Source: Amoebidium appalachense (taxonomy: Eukaryota > Ichthyosporea). From it: a stretch of DNA of 64,000 bases. Numbering within the stretch: position 1 is the stretch's first letter; every line of letters begins with the position of its first letter. Shown in pieces: positions 1 to 11,622 of this stretch. Location: the NCBI GenBank assembly GCA_963693365.1, contig CAVNZM010000013.1, forward strand, positions 4,774,001 through 4,838,000. The letters run 5' to 3'. A program made the position numbers and the translations under genes. The notes under the pieces are model-generated. The model saw only the letters and a program-made list of their open reading frames with translations. It made no database searches and had not been told where the DNA came from.

Positions 1-783
<783 letters not shown>

Positions 784-1878
784 GTGCCCATGTACGGCCC
801 ACTGTTTGACGGCATGATAGTCAGCAAGGACATCCTAGCCCCCCTCGTCAGGGCAACGGCAATCAACGCAGGCCGGGCCGTCATGTCGATGGAGCAGGGC
901 TTCGAGAGACAGTATCCGAATACTCTTTGTGTTTGTTTTGTGTTGGATTTTTGGTGTTTTGTTTGGTTTTCGTTTTGTTGTTGTGTTGTGTGGTTTTGTG
1001 GTTCTGTGTTATGAAACCAAACGAATGTTTAGGCAGGCAACACTTGCACAGAGCGAATGAGAGGGGGAAGGGGGTTGGTGGTGGCGGTGGTGAGTGGGAG
1101 AGGAGGGGGAAAGAGGGGGGGGGGGGGGGGGGGAGGGGGGGGAGGGGGGGTTGTGCGGGTAGGTGTATGCCGTGCTGTGATGTCTATGGAAGTGGGGCTT
1201 TGGGAGGCAGTATCCGAATACTTTGTTTATGTTTGTCTTGGGTTGGATTTTCAGTTTTGGCTTGGTTTTCGTTGACGGTTGTTGTGTTGGGGTTTAGGGT
1301 TTTGGGTTGTTTGTTTCGTAATTTTCTTTGTGGAGTCAAACGAATATTCAGGCAGAAAACACTAGCACAGAACATCTTTTTTTTTTTCTTTTTTTTTTTG
1401 TGGTGGTGGTGGTGGTGGTGGTGAGGGGGGGAGGGGGGGGGGGATTGGGATTGGTGGTGGTGAGTGGGAGAAAAGGAAGGGAGTTGGGAGGGGGGGGGGG
1501 GGGGGGGGGCCTTGTTCATGGATGTACCTTTGTTTCACAATTGTTGTCTGTTTTGTTGGATGTACGTTTCTTTTGCTACTGCAGCCTGTCATTTTATTGG
1601 ATATACGTGAGATATGTTCCATGACCCCCCACCAGCTACCAACAGCGAATGACCTATGTGGACGAGATAGTCAGCAAACACAAAACCTCCACCACCTTCG
1701 AGGTGATTGCCCTCCTCCCTCCCCCCCCCCCCCCCCCACCACCACCACCACCACCACCACCACCACCACCACACACACACACACACACACACCAATCTCT
1801 TTTCTCACAGTGGCCATATGCATCTGAGAGGGAAGAGTACGCACGCATGAAACTTGCGAACCATATCCAATCAGAAAA

Positions 1879-1956
<78 letters not shown>

Positions 1957-1972
1957 TGTGTGTGTGTCTGTC

Positions 1973-2014
<42 letters not shown>

Positions 2015-2449
2015 AGTGTGTGCGTGTGTGGGCGTGTGGACGTGTTGGGTGGGTGTTAGTCGGGTGGGAGGGGGGAGGGGGAGGAAAGGGAGACGTAAAA
2101 GCACAGGGAACCCATTGCTGCATTCCTTTTTTGTGCTGGTTTGCATTCTCCCCAGGTGGATTATGTTTATGATCCCATACTATCAATTATATCTTTTCTG
2201 CCGATCTATGGGTGGGTGGGTGGTGCTTGGGTTCCCAGGCGAGAAATGTTTTGTTTTTTTTGTTGTTTTTTTTTGTTTTTTGTTTTTTTTTGTTTTTTTT
2301 TTGGTGGGGGGGGGGGGGGGAGGGGGGGGGGGGGGGGGGCTTAGTCGTACATGTGCACTTTCTCAAAAAATGTCACCTGCTCTTTAAATACTCCCCTCAC
2401 CTCGCCCCTTTTCCCTCCCCCACTCCCCTTCAAAAGGCTTAACACACCG

Positions 2450-2502
<53 letters not shown>

Positions 2503-2546
2503 ACTTCATGGAACAACTCGTTCGACCCAGCGGTGCCGGAGACTAA
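784..2546 (+). CDS. Partial multi-exon gene, unidentified product (3' end)
   Basis: Proposed exons are 784-911, 1636-1702, 1811-1885, 2156-2215 and 2502-2546 (stop TAA at 2544-2546). Each is bounded by AG and GT, and the reading phase is kept throughout (2/1 at the first junction, 0 afterwards). The joined fragment is about 124 residues, beginning VPMYGPLFDGMIV and ending RPSGAGD. It looks like real protein: mixed composition and no repeats. I do not recognise the family, so no function is assigned. The start lies left of the window. The donor of exon 3 lies in a (GT)n tract and the acceptor of the last exon in a (CA)n tract. The 3' end of exon 4 is uncertain because several GT donors occur in the GGTGGGTGGGTGG stretch; the phase-0 choice at 2215 gives a short ending, while another choice gives a longer C-terminus. 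The second intron boundary uses the AG at 1634-1635; the AG at 1644-1645 would give a stop. Confidence 0.5.
880..1480 (+). repeat. Imperfect tandem duplication spanning an exon edge and its intron
   Basis: Two units of roughly 290-310 bases. Unit 1 (about 880-1168) starts in the last 30 bases of the exon at 784-911. Unit 2 (about 1169-1480) repeats the exon tail in diverged form, the GTATCCGAATACT donor region, the G/T-rich stretch and the CAAACGAAT...CAGGCA block (1018-1040 and 1335-1355). Each unit ends in a G-rich tract with GGTGGTGAGTGGGAG. Confidence 0.8.
1884..2013. repeat. (GT)n microsatellite passing into a CCTGTG hexamer array
   Basis: A pure GT run of about 70 bases begins at the proposed donor of the exon ending at 1885, degrades, and passes into about seven copies of CCTGTG (about 1971-2012). 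Confidence 0.95.
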
Positions 2547-2954
2547 ATCCGCCAATCAAAAAACTCCATGGGGCTGCATTCTAGCCACTCACGTGTGCGT
2601 CCGGGGGGAGGGGGTAAGGGGGTGGTTCATTGATGGAAAGTTAGTGTAAATTCAAGTTTAGTGGACGAATGTGGTAAATATGCTCTGCTCTCTTGGTGCT
2701 GGTGGTATGAGAACATTACTCTGCAGGCAATGTGAATTCACAAGCATGTTTTTTTTTTTTTTCCGGGTGGGGTTGTTCCGGGAAACTGTTGGTTATTACA
2801 GTCTACAGGTCATCCTTTTCTTGTATCAGGGTTGACTAAGAACGAAAGATTCATGCACTTAGTTTTAGTTAGCTCGCACCCCAATTGTGCAATCTTTTGC
2901 GTTACATTGCTAATTCTTTTCGAGTAAAACTTTTTGCCAGATAAGTAGAGGGGG

Positions 2955-2986
<32 letters not shown>

Positions 2987-2996
2987 GTTGTTGTTG

Positions 2997-3033
<37 letters not shown>

Positions 3034-3847
3034 TAATGCATTGAAAATATAACAATAGTCTACACACGCACACCTAATTCGAATGAAAAAAACAGCATGC
3101 ACAGCCACTTGAAGATACCGTTCTTTTCGTATACTGAGTATGTAAATTCATATGGTCCCTTATAGAACACTGAGGGCAATTCACGGGGGGTTTTTTCTCT
3201 TGAGATTAGTGTTTTGGTGTGTTGTCGAGTGATCTAGGGGATTGTGAGCATTTGTGTTACTGAATGCTGTGCAAGCACGGAGAACGTGTGCATGTTAAGG
3301 TTATAAAAAACATTTTATGTTTGGTTGCTCACCCGGTTGTGGTTCCAAAAACACCATAGTCTGCACACACACTTGTATATGCATTTACTGTGCCACCTAC
3401 CAGTAGGTTGAATTAAACCAGACTCCACGCTCCTTTTTTTTGCGGCTAGATCTCTCTATTGCAAGTTCATTGAAAATGTGTGTTTGAAATTTTGAAATGT
3501 CAAGGTGTTGATATATCCCCATTGATGATGGAGACTCTTGCGAGTAAATCCCAGGACGGACAGCCCATAGGATTTGAGAAATAAACAATGTATGGGATGT
3601 CGGGCTAATAATAGGGCAATTTGGTGCGTGTGCATGCACAAATAATTGTGTGTGGGTGTGGGTGTGGTTGTAGGTGGGTGGGTGGGTGGGTGGGTGTGTG
3701 TGTGTGTGTGTATGTGTGTGTGTGAGAGAGAGAGAGAGAGGAAGGAGGGGGGGGGGAGGAGAGAGAGAGAGAGGGAGACTGTATGTGTGCGCGCGCACGT
3801 GCACGTGCGTGCGTGTGTGTGGGGGGGGGGGGGGGGGTTGAAGAGGG

Positions 3848-3878
<31 letters not shown>

Positions 3879-4261
3879 GAGGGGGAGGAAGGGGAGGGGT
3901 TTTGGGCATGTGGGTGTGGGTCGGTGTAGATTCAGTGATATTGGCTACCCAATTGCAAGATCTGGTGGGGTGGATCCTTGACGTTCAACGGTTGAATCGG
4001 TATTCAAATATGTCGACTGCTGGGGTAGTCAATATCTTTGCAGATCGAGGCGACCGATTGTTTAAAGTATTACTTCACGTGTACGTACATCAAGACAGCC
4101 ATGGCTCAATGGCATGTATGATACCCCATTGATCATAAACGCCGGCTCCATCATCACCACTAGAAGTTCAACACTGTACACTAGTACTGAATGCAAGAGT
4201 CGGAGTCAGCCGATTCAATCCTTCGCTACAGCTGCATTTTCTTACCTCAACGTGTGATATA
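2547..4261. other. Intergenic, repeat-rich, no gene seen
   Basis: After the stop at 2546 I see AT-moderate unique DNA with poly-T (2749-2762), a compound (T)n-(GTT)n-(G)n tract (2960-3032), a (GGGT)n/(GT)n/(GA)n cluster (3656-3775) and poly-G runs (3821-3880). No coding frame with normal composition stands out on either strand. The boundary with the LINE 3' end is placed near 4262, where similarity to the second copy stops. Confidence 0.5.
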
Positions 4262-4462
4262 CACATGGGGGTTTACGCTGTTTACTCGAGGCAAAGAGAA
4301 CCAGTCTCAGGTATGGGGGGGGGGGTTTTGCTCGGAATATCCCCTCAGCGGTATATCATGATCACGTACATAGATGTCGGGTGGTGACTATATATCAGGG
4401 TTTACTTTCTCTACGAGACACCATAAAGACTACAAGGAGAAATCAATTAGTTGGGGTTCCCC

Positions 4463-4502
<40 letters not shown>

Positions 4503-4534
4503 GGGCTCCCCTCGGGACACTCGGTATCAGCTGG

Positions 4535-4589
<55 letters not shown>

Positions 4590-7500
4590 GTGTGTGTGTG
4601 TGCGCGTGCGCTATAATTTTGTAGTGATGTGTTTCTCAAGCCAATCAATACATCTAATAAACAGGTCGTAGTTACGCGTGTTTAGTATAAAATCAAGGAT
4701 GTTGTAATTTACAGGTAGGCTATCTTTCTGGGTGTCTGTTGTGAATGTGACGTGTGTGTGTTGCGGTATTATGTGGTCTATCAAACTACATTTGGCGATA
4801 CATGACCGGTTAAACTGGTGTGTGTGTGTGTTGTTTGGGCATGCAAATGATGCCACCTTATACTTATTAGATCTCCACTGTATAGCACGTGTACAGTAAA
4901 AGCGTGGTAATTGATCAATAATACCATCAGCTAGAGAAAGACCAGTTCTACAGGAAGGTAATATGTATTTAGGTGTTATACACTTGCGAGTGCCATATTT
5001 GGCAATATGGTTGAGGCGGTCAGTATATATAAAACGAGACATAAGGCTTAGTTTTTCAAGGTGTATGCTTTCATCGGGTCTAGTGTCGTGTGGTATCTTT
5101 TTCCATTTGTTATATTGCGTGATTATCTTGTGATTGTGTACATGTTTAATAAGTAAGTGGCAGTCCAAAGTCACACACACACTATTGCGGGGTTTATTTG
5201 TATTTGTGCCCAGGGGAGAAGGGGAGAGAGAGGGGAGGAAAGAGGGGAGAGGTGAGGAGGGGACAGGTCGGATAGAGAAGAGAGGGTGGGAGGGCAAATA
5301 CTTCTTTAAGCGGCTTATGTGCTTATTGAATTTCAGCGCGAGATAGGATACTCTAGCAGCTATTGGGACCAGACCATATATCGAGAGCGTTACAGGCCCA
5401 GGTTTACAACAGTTGTTAGATAGAAAGGAGGCAACTTCTGCTTCAAGGAAATTTGCCAAGGGTTTAAGCGCTCTAGTTCTCTCTTTCTTGATCCAAGCGG
5501 CGAGAAGGGGTAAACCATATTCACATGCCGGGAAGACAAAAGTGCGAATAAATGTAAGTCTAATAGAAGGATGGAGGGGTGTGTCTTTAAAAATATTAGC
5601 CGAGAAGAAAGCTAACCGCTTACGAGCCAACTCTACCCTCTTTTCGACCATATGGGGAAACATAACACCAACAGAATCAACCGGAACACCAAGATATTTG
5701 TATTCTGGAACTATAGGTACAGGTTTAGATGATAATGTAAATGTGTGTAAATTGTTAGCTATATCAGGTACAAGAACACCACATTTGTCTATGTTAAGGA
5801 TCATAAGGTTTGCCTTGCACCACTCTGACACTACATCGAACAATCTTTGCAGGCGTCTAGGGGTACGGGCAAGGAGGGACAGATCATCAGCATAGAGAAG
5901 TGCAGGCGGAAAGTTATTAATAGGGTCATCGTTTTCGGCGTAAATCTTGACAGTCAAATCATCTATAAATAGGTTAAACAAAAAGGGGCTAAGCAATGAA
6001 CCCTGCAAGAGACCTCTAGTACGAGCAAAACCATATGAAAGATGCCCATTAACCACAGCTCTACCATAGGTTTGAGACAAGAGTGCTTCTAACAGAACAC
6101 CAATGCAGTGTGGTACACCCCGTGCAGCAAGCTTTTCCCATAGGAGACCAGGGGAGACAGAATCGTAAGCAGTTTTCCAATCAATAAAGCCAACATATTG
6201 TGCACCAACTTGCATAGAATCGTGCAGTGCCATTATTTGAACATAACATGAATTGTTTTTACGAAAAGCGGATTGGCATGGGTGTATGTGAAGAATAGAT
6301 TGAAACCTAGGGTGATGTGCAAATAACCTAAGTAAGCAAGCTTCAAAGAATCTACGAACAACCTGGGTTAGTGTAATGGGGCGAAAGGATGATATGGGGC
6401 CCTCAGAGTCCTTCTTAACTATGGGGATCACTAAGGTATCTAACCAAGATGACGGGACATGTCCACATTTAACACACCAAGAAAAGAGAGAGCTTAACAT
6501 GATAGTAAGATCAGGTTTAATAGCACGATCACTTTCCTTTTGTGGGTAGGAGGGAACAAGGATTTTAAGAAACCCAGCAGGGAGTCCATCAGGTCCACAA
6601 GACTTACTAGAGCTATAACTAGATATCACAGACCATATGGCATCGGGACTGAAAAAGGGGAGGATCGATTCTATGGGGATAGATGGGTCTACAGGCCACA
6701 CAATAGGTTTCTGAGCGGGGGTCCTATCTTTAAACAGTTCCGAGAAATACTTATCAGAGTCTATGAGGGGGTCTCCAGTGGTATCACCAATAATACGAGC
6801 AGGGGGGCCAAATCGATTCATACTAGCAAGCCGGCGCAAGCTTTCCTTTTGAGACAGGGGTTCACCTAGTCTAGCGGGAGTGGTGTTTGGTAACAAGAGA
6901 GCATCGGGATATTCCTTCCTACCACCGCCAGCATAATCACCGAGATCTATCAAATCATCAACAATAAAGTTAGTGCATGTATCTAGTACGAGATGTGAAT
7001 CTGGCCTGGCTTGTGCAGATTCTAATAGGCGCATATATATAGGGTGTTTCGTAGCATAGCATACACATACATCAACTCTACCCCACTGTGACTTAAGCTG
7101 GGATAGACGGAGGCGAAAGGTGGGAGGGGGAGGGGGGAGCAGATCAAGGGAGATCTTAGGTAGGAAAAGGATAGGAGAGTGGTCAGATGACCTAGAGAGG
7201 TTAGGAGGGAGAGAGAGTTTTGACATGGTTGATGGCCAAAAGGCCACTCCCCAGTCGGTGTTGTGGGCATGGGATATTTGAGGGAACCGCAAAGTGTGAC
7301 TTTGGACATACCTTGCTAAAGGGATAGCACGCTCCGGGGGCTTAGATGGGTACCCGACACTCACTTGCAGTGTGTCTGTGTGGTGGAGTCGCGTGTTAAA
7401 ATCACCTAAAATAACAGTGGACATTGGTAACTGTGACAACTCGTGAGTCAATTCGACAACCGACATAGATGGTGGATAATATACAAAAGTAAAAACATTA

Positions 7501-7862
7501 GAAAGAAACTCTATAGAAACCGAGAATTCCGTTTTTGCTACCGGTTTGCACTTCACTCTCACGTGTGGTGCGGCAAGTACAATAATGCCTCGGTTTTTCG
7601 CGTAACCGGGGTGTGTGGATGTGTCGACCAATGTAGAGTTGAATTTGTGGTGGTTTTTAAACTGTGTTTCGCAAATCACTGTAAACGTGTGGTTGTTTGT
7701 CTGTTGTTGTATGTAGCTGATTTTATCGTCGAGTGTCCCGGGGGGGAGGTACACATAACCAAGGAGACAATTGCAAAAATAAAAATATTGGATATTCAAG
7801 TGGTGCAAAGAGGATTCACATTTACACAGGTAACAATGATCATCGCAATGCCGTGTCCATGA
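4262..7862 (-). mobile_element. APE-type non-LTR retrotransposon (LINE-A), near full length
   Basis: Read on the minus strand, the element holds one long ORF (stop at 4611-4613) encoding an APE endonuclease and a reverse transcriptase. A 3' region follows with (CA)n (about 4516-4600), the sequence up to a poly-A run (seen as poly-T at 4464-4498), and about 190 further bases to near 4262. The whole 3' part, including the 190 bases beyond the A-run, recurs inverted at 40147-40908. The 5' limit is unclear: the frame is open to 7862 and a poly-C/(CA)n block starts at 7899. I could not find convincing target-site duplications. The intact ORF and the essentially identical copy elsewhere suggest recent activity. 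Confidence 0.9.
4611..7808 (-). CDS. LINE-A endonuclease/reverse transcriptase polyprotein
   Basis: An uninterrupted frame of about 1065 residues. The N-terminal part is an APE-type endonuclease: ICETQFKN carries the catalytic Glu, VILGDFNTR the DxN motif and SSDHSPILF the terminal SDH motif. The central part is a reverse transcriptase: SSSKSCGPDGLPAGFLK, FRPITLTQVVRRFFE, FIDWKTAYDSV, LLQGSLLSPFLFNLFIDDL, and the catalytic LLYADDLSLLA. The C-terminal ~250 residues end with a Cys-rich segment (FNRSCIAKCSLIDHI), probably a degenerate zinc knuckle, and a stretch resembling the C-terminus of LINE-B at 40.9-42.0 kb. The protein would nick target DNA and copy its own RNA at the nick. The frame is open without an ATG up to 7862, and that extension contains HCDDHCYLCKC, so the true start is unclear: 5' truncation or a non-ATG start are both possible. 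No separate ORF1 is seen. Confidence 0.93.
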   Translation of the reverse strand: MHHLNIQYFYFCNCLLGYVYLPPGTLDDKISYIQQQTNNHTFTVICETQFKNHHKFNSTLVDTSTHPGYAKNRGIIVLAAPHVRVKCKPVAKTEFSVSIEFLSNVFTFVYYPPSMSVVELTHELSQLPMSTVILGDFNTRLHHTDTLQVSVGYPSKPPERAIPLARYVQSHTLRFPQISHAHNTDWGVAFWPSTMSKLSLPPNLSRSSDHSPILFLPKISLDLLPPPPPTFRLRLSQLKSQWGRVDVCVCYATKHPIYMRLLESAQARPDSHLVLDTCTNFIVDDLIDLGDYAGGGRKEYPDALLLPNTTPARLGEPLSQKESLRRLASMNRFGPPARIIGDTTGDPLIDSDKYFSELFKDRTPAQKPIVWPVDPSIPIESILPFFSPDAIWSVISSYSSSKSCGPDGLPAGFLKILVPSYPQKESDRAIKPDLTIMLSSLFSWCVKCGHVPSSWLDTLVIPIVKKDSEGPISSFRPITLTQVVRRFFEACLLRLFAHHPRFQSILHIHPCQSAFRKNNSCYVQIMALHDSMQVGAQYVGFIDWKTAYDSVSPGLLWEKLAARGVPHCIGVLLEALLSQTYGRAVVNGHLSYGFARTRGLLQGSLLSPFLFNLFIDDLTVKIYAENDDPINNFPPALLYADDLSLLARTPRRLQRLFDVVSEWCKANLMILNIDKCGVLVPDIANNLHTFTLSSKPVPIVPEYKYLGVPVDSVGVMFPHMVEKRVELARKRLAFFSANIFKDTPLHPSIRLTFIRTFVFPACEYGLPLLAAWIKKERTRALKPLANFLEAEVASFLSNNCCKPGPVTLSIYGLVPIAARVSYLALKFNKHISRLKKYLPSHPLFSIRPVPSSPLPSFLPSLSPSPLGTNTNKPRNSVCVTLDCHLLIKHVHNHKIITQYNKWKKIPHDTRPDESIHLEKLSLMSRFIYTDRLNHIAKYGTRKCITPKYILPSCRTGLSLADGIIDQLPRFYCTRAIQWRSNKYKVASFACPNNTHTHQFNRSCIAKCSLIDHIIPQHTHVTFTTDTQKDSLPVNYNILDFILNTRNYDLFIRCIDWLEKHITTKL

Positions 7863-7898
7863 TCATGCTTTGTCCCCTTGAATCAAGCAGTAAGGTTG

Positions 7899-7944
<46 letters not shown>

Positions 7945-9626
7945 ACACACACGCGCGCACGCACGCACACACACACACACACACACCTTTTTTTTTTTTT
8001 TTAAGGAAGGGGGGTCGAGCTCCGGAATATGATGCCGGGATACTATGTATACCTGTAACAACAGCTCAGATGCTGATGTCGCATACTGGCATCAACCTAT
8101 AATTTTCTGGGTTGCAATCCTTGACCCCTAGTAGAGTCCACGTTCTACCCTCCCCCCCCCCCCCCCCCCCCCTCCCCCCCTCCCCTCCTCCCCCCTCCCC
8201 CCCCCCCCCTCCTCCAACAAAAAAAAAATAATGATATATACACACGTGTGTATATATTCTATCTAAGCTTGCCAGTGGTTGCGCTTGCAATCGATATCAT
8301 TATGATGAACGCACTGCCGGGCTTAATAGAATTTGAACACAACACTGACGCACCACACACCGTGGGCCCGACTCCGGAGAGTATGAGGTGGTATATATGC
8401 GGCTACTCACAATGATTGTAAACTTACAATAAAGGCTGTAGCAATAAAGTGGGAACCGATCTTGGTTTTTTTTATTGGTTGATGAGACACATACTGGCAT
8501 CTGTGAAATGTATATATATATAGACACTGTCATATAATGCATGCAGGCACACGACGTGATGCACACACTGGCACGTGCACGTGGCTGGAAGACTGAGCAG
8601 GCTACAACGCACCATTGAAAATTGTCCGAATGCATGGGTGAGCATGTGTGACCGTCACTGTGGCATGTATATGTGCCGCTGTATGACAGTGTGATGTACA
8701 TGCATGTGTACATGTGCCATCTGGGCAACAGTCCTGAACATGTACGTGTGCGAATTGGATGTGCACCCTTTACAGCCACTAATATTAGAAGGCAGGCCAC
8801 ATTCAGCGTCACATGATCCCCCCCCCCCCCCCCCTCCCCCCCCCCCCCCCCCTCCCCTTTCCGATGGTTTCCTGAACCCACCAACCACCACCAATACATA
8901 TAGCACGAGTTACTGTAGGGCACAGTGCCTGCAAGATGTTTTTTTTTTTGTTTTTTCTCCACAGTGTGTGTGTGTGTGAGTGAGCGAGTGTGTGTGTGTG
9001 TGTGTATGTGTGTGTGTGTATGTGTTGGGAGGGGGGGGGAGGGGGGGGGGGGGGGGGGGGGAGGGGGAGAGGGGGCTGCAGGCACACAGTCACTGGCATG
9101 TGACCTCATATCCACACTTCGATGCTTCGCCGGGTTGCACACACGTGCATGTGCAAACGGCACCCACAATAAAAGACTGACACATGCACAATGGAAGAGG
9201 CTAAGCCTTGTGTAACTTCGGTGCAATGCCATATGACCAAGTCTCAATAAAGCTCAGTGCTAAGACCTCAATAAGAACTCGGCCGATTTCACTGTTGTGT
9301 TGCTGGTTAGTAATTCCCTCGTGATGATTGGTTTTGCCCATATGTGGTATTGGCTTTTTTAGGCATGGCCACACAGGAGGTGCAATGGAGAAATACACAG
9401 GCATTCATGTAGTCGCTAATCCTATGACACATATTGCCTTGGATTCCATGCAATGCCTTAAGAAATTCATGCCCCAAATTTTCAACTTGAATACCCCGAT
9501 ATTGCAGTGCATGGACATAAGAGATAATGTTTTCCTTTTACCCCCCTAATTTCTTTCTTTCTTTTTCAAATGTTTTTTTTTCTTCTTTTTGTGTGTGTGT
9601 GTGTGTGTGTGTTTGTACGTGTGTGA

Positions 9627-9705
<79 letters not shown>

Positions 9706-9723
9706 ACGGTGTGTGTGTGTGTG

Positions 9724-9774
<51 letters not shown>

Positions 9775-10617
9775 TGTGTTTGTGTGTGCGGGCGCGCGGG
9801 TTCATGGTTTGTTATTTAATTTTCATTACTATATTTCTGTGTGTGTGTGTGGGGGGGGGGGGGGGGGGGGGGGGGGGGGAGGGGGGTTGACTTGATTCTC
9901 GAGCACAAAAGGTCACAGCTTGCAAAGGTTTATTCAGCTAATTCCTAATCTTCGAATGTGCTATGGACTTGGGCAATCCTCAAAATGTCCTCAAAAACGT
10001 GCACAAATCTGTTTTAGCCTCGATGCATGTGCCCATATCCCAGACATGGTTCTATTTCTAGCAGCTATGCTACGGACCACAAAAACACCCAATGGAGACA
10101 TGGGAACAAAAAGGTTTGTAGACAAGCTGTAGCGAATTCTACAAGCCTGCTAGTGTAGTGTTTCTTTAATCTTCATATCATGTCATGCTATGTCTACTAC
10201 ATGCCTTCATGCTTTAGGAAACGAAACTTGTCCATTCTCTAGCATATCTGTGCTTGCCCGCCCCAGTGGCACTCGGGGCATCACAGGGGCACAAAAGACA
10301 AACAACACAACGCGTAACGGACTGTTGGCAAAACTCTACAAAACAACAGCGGACCTTCTGCCTCCCATACATTGTCTTTTCGTTATGTATCTAATGACTA
10401 TTCACAGCCGTTTACGTACCTGGCAAAGCTTTTTCGTGGTGCTTCGCAGTCATGATAAAAAGAATCTACAAGAAAAACAACGGGGGGACACGGACAACTA
10501 GGTTGCTACCTCCGAGTAAATATTTATGTGACATCAGATCAGCTCTGAACTGGGAATTCAAAGCAAAAACAACCGTACCCAACGGCTGCAGCATATTCTT
10601 GCATACTATCAACTATT
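7863..10617. other. Intergenic, microsatellite-rich, no gene seen
   Basis: This contains poly-C followed by (CA)n (7899-7986), poly-T (7988-8002), C-rich runs (8150-8215 and 8818-8858), poly-G (9030-9062), a long (GT)n tract (9590-9790) and poly-G (9851-9880). A 315-codon minus-strand frame at 8300-9247 runs through these tracts and has no protein-like domain. Between about 9900 and 10617 the DNA is unique and of ordinary composition, but I see no convincing coding frame. Confidence 0.5.
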
Positions 10618-11622
10618 CTAGCAGCCCCCGCCCGATATGTATAATACGATAATAGGAATATCAGGCCTCACAGGCATGCCCGCAGGGATACCAACATAGG
10701 GTTTTCTTGAGGCGTCATTCAATGATACGTTGCCCGCGTGCGTGCGTGGTAGACCAGTGGGTAGGGGGATAAAATTTTGCCCGAAGCCGCGGGGCGATTT
10801 TTGCACGTCCTGCACCAGGTTATAACCCTGTCGAAACTCTGACATTTTCGGTGTGTGGTGCGGATGGGGGTTATACGTTTGGGTAGCAGCAACACGGGGA
10901 GCCCAAGGAGTGGTGTTACTAAGTGACGTTAGGTCGTACTGGGTGGTATTGGCAGCCTCAATGGGCAGAGATCTTGACATGGCTTGTGCATGCTGGCGGT
11001 TTTGAATGGCTTGAGCATGGGCTGCGTGCGCCGCCTCGGGGTGTCTCTCTTCAAAAGGACGGTATATAACAGTGAGATGTTCACTGTGTGGGTGGACCAG
11101 CATTTCAAATTGCTTGAAGTCATTATGAACATGGGCTGCGTGCGCCGCCTCGGGGTATCTCTCTTCAAAAGGACGGTATATAACAGTGAGATGTGCACTG
11201 TGTGGGTGTACCAACATTTCAAATTGCTTGAAGTCGTCGAGCTCATCGCGAATAATTAAGAGCTCGGCGACCGGGCGTTTTCCCTGGGGGTTCCTTCTAT
11301 CGTATTCTTCCTTTCCATACGTGCGCGAAACATGGATGTGTGAACTGAAACGAACAGTCTTCTTCGCACTAGGGATGGGTTGATCCTTGGCATCTTTGGG
11401 TGTGCCCGGGTGAATTGTCTCGGATAAAACGCGACGCATAGGGCTGAGAGTGGGATATTTGGGATCCATGGATCCATTTCTTTGGTGCATGCTTCCACTG
11501 TGTGCATGTTCGTTTCCCAGGGTAACCGTTGGCAGACTGCTGACGCGGCGCATGGTACCCAGTTTGCTCGCGGGGGAGATTTTGGCCGCTAGGCGCCGCC
11601 AGGCTTCTTTTGGTCCGGTCAT
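10618..11622 (-). CDS. Uncharacterised protein with RVxF-like motif and internal duplication
   Basis: An intronless frame of 334 residues with ATG at 11622 and stop TAG at 10618-10620. I do not recognise a named family. The N-terminal third is basic and Ser/Pro-rich. Around residues 87-108 is AKKTVRFSSHIHVSRTYG followed by KEEYDRR. KTVRF fits the RVxF class of protein phosphatase 1 docking motifs, but such short motifs occur by chance. Next come two near-identical 38-residue units, each with DFKQFEMLVHPHS and HLTVIYRPFEER, then an Ala/His-rich stretch and a Pro/Asn-rich tail. No signal peptide or membrane segment is visible, so a soluble, largely disordered regulatory or scaffold protein is my inference. 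Balanced composition in a repeat-filled region and preservation of frame across the duplication support a real gene. Confidence 0.7.
   Translation of the reverse strand: MTGPKEAWRRLAAKISPASKLGTMRRVSSLPTVTLGNEHAHSGSMHQRNGSMDPKYPTLSPMRRVLSETIHPGTPKDAKDQPIPSAKKTVRFSSHIHVSRTYGKEEYDRRNPQGKRPVAELLIIRDELDDFKQFEMLVHPHSAHLTVIYRPFEERYPEAAHAAHVHNDFKQFEMLVHPHSEHLTVIYRPFEERHPEAAHAAHAQAIQNRQHAQAMSRSLPIEAANTTQYDLTSLSNTTPWAPRVAATQTYNPHPHHTPKMSEFRQGYNLVQDVQKSPRGFGQNFIPLPTGLPRTHAGNVSLNDASRKPYVGIPAGMPVRPDIPIIVLYISGGGC
11017..11244 (-). repeat. 114-base tandem duplication inside the coding region
   Basis: Units at 11017-11130 and 11131-11244 differ by only a handful of bases. The period of 114 bases is exactly 38 codons, so the frame is preserved. 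Confidence 0.93.

Noticed and set aside
1290-1310. Telomere-like TTTAGGG
   Set aside because: A single occurrence in G/T-rich intron DNA, with no array.
1971-2012. Regularly spaced CCTGTG units as a CRISPR-like array
   Set aside because: Contiguous hexamers without spacers inside a GT microsatellite of a eukaryotic intron.
8300-9247. 315-codon minus-strand open frame
   Set aside because: It runs through poly-C, (CA)n and C-rich tracts, has no domain and no consistent composition; a chance frame.
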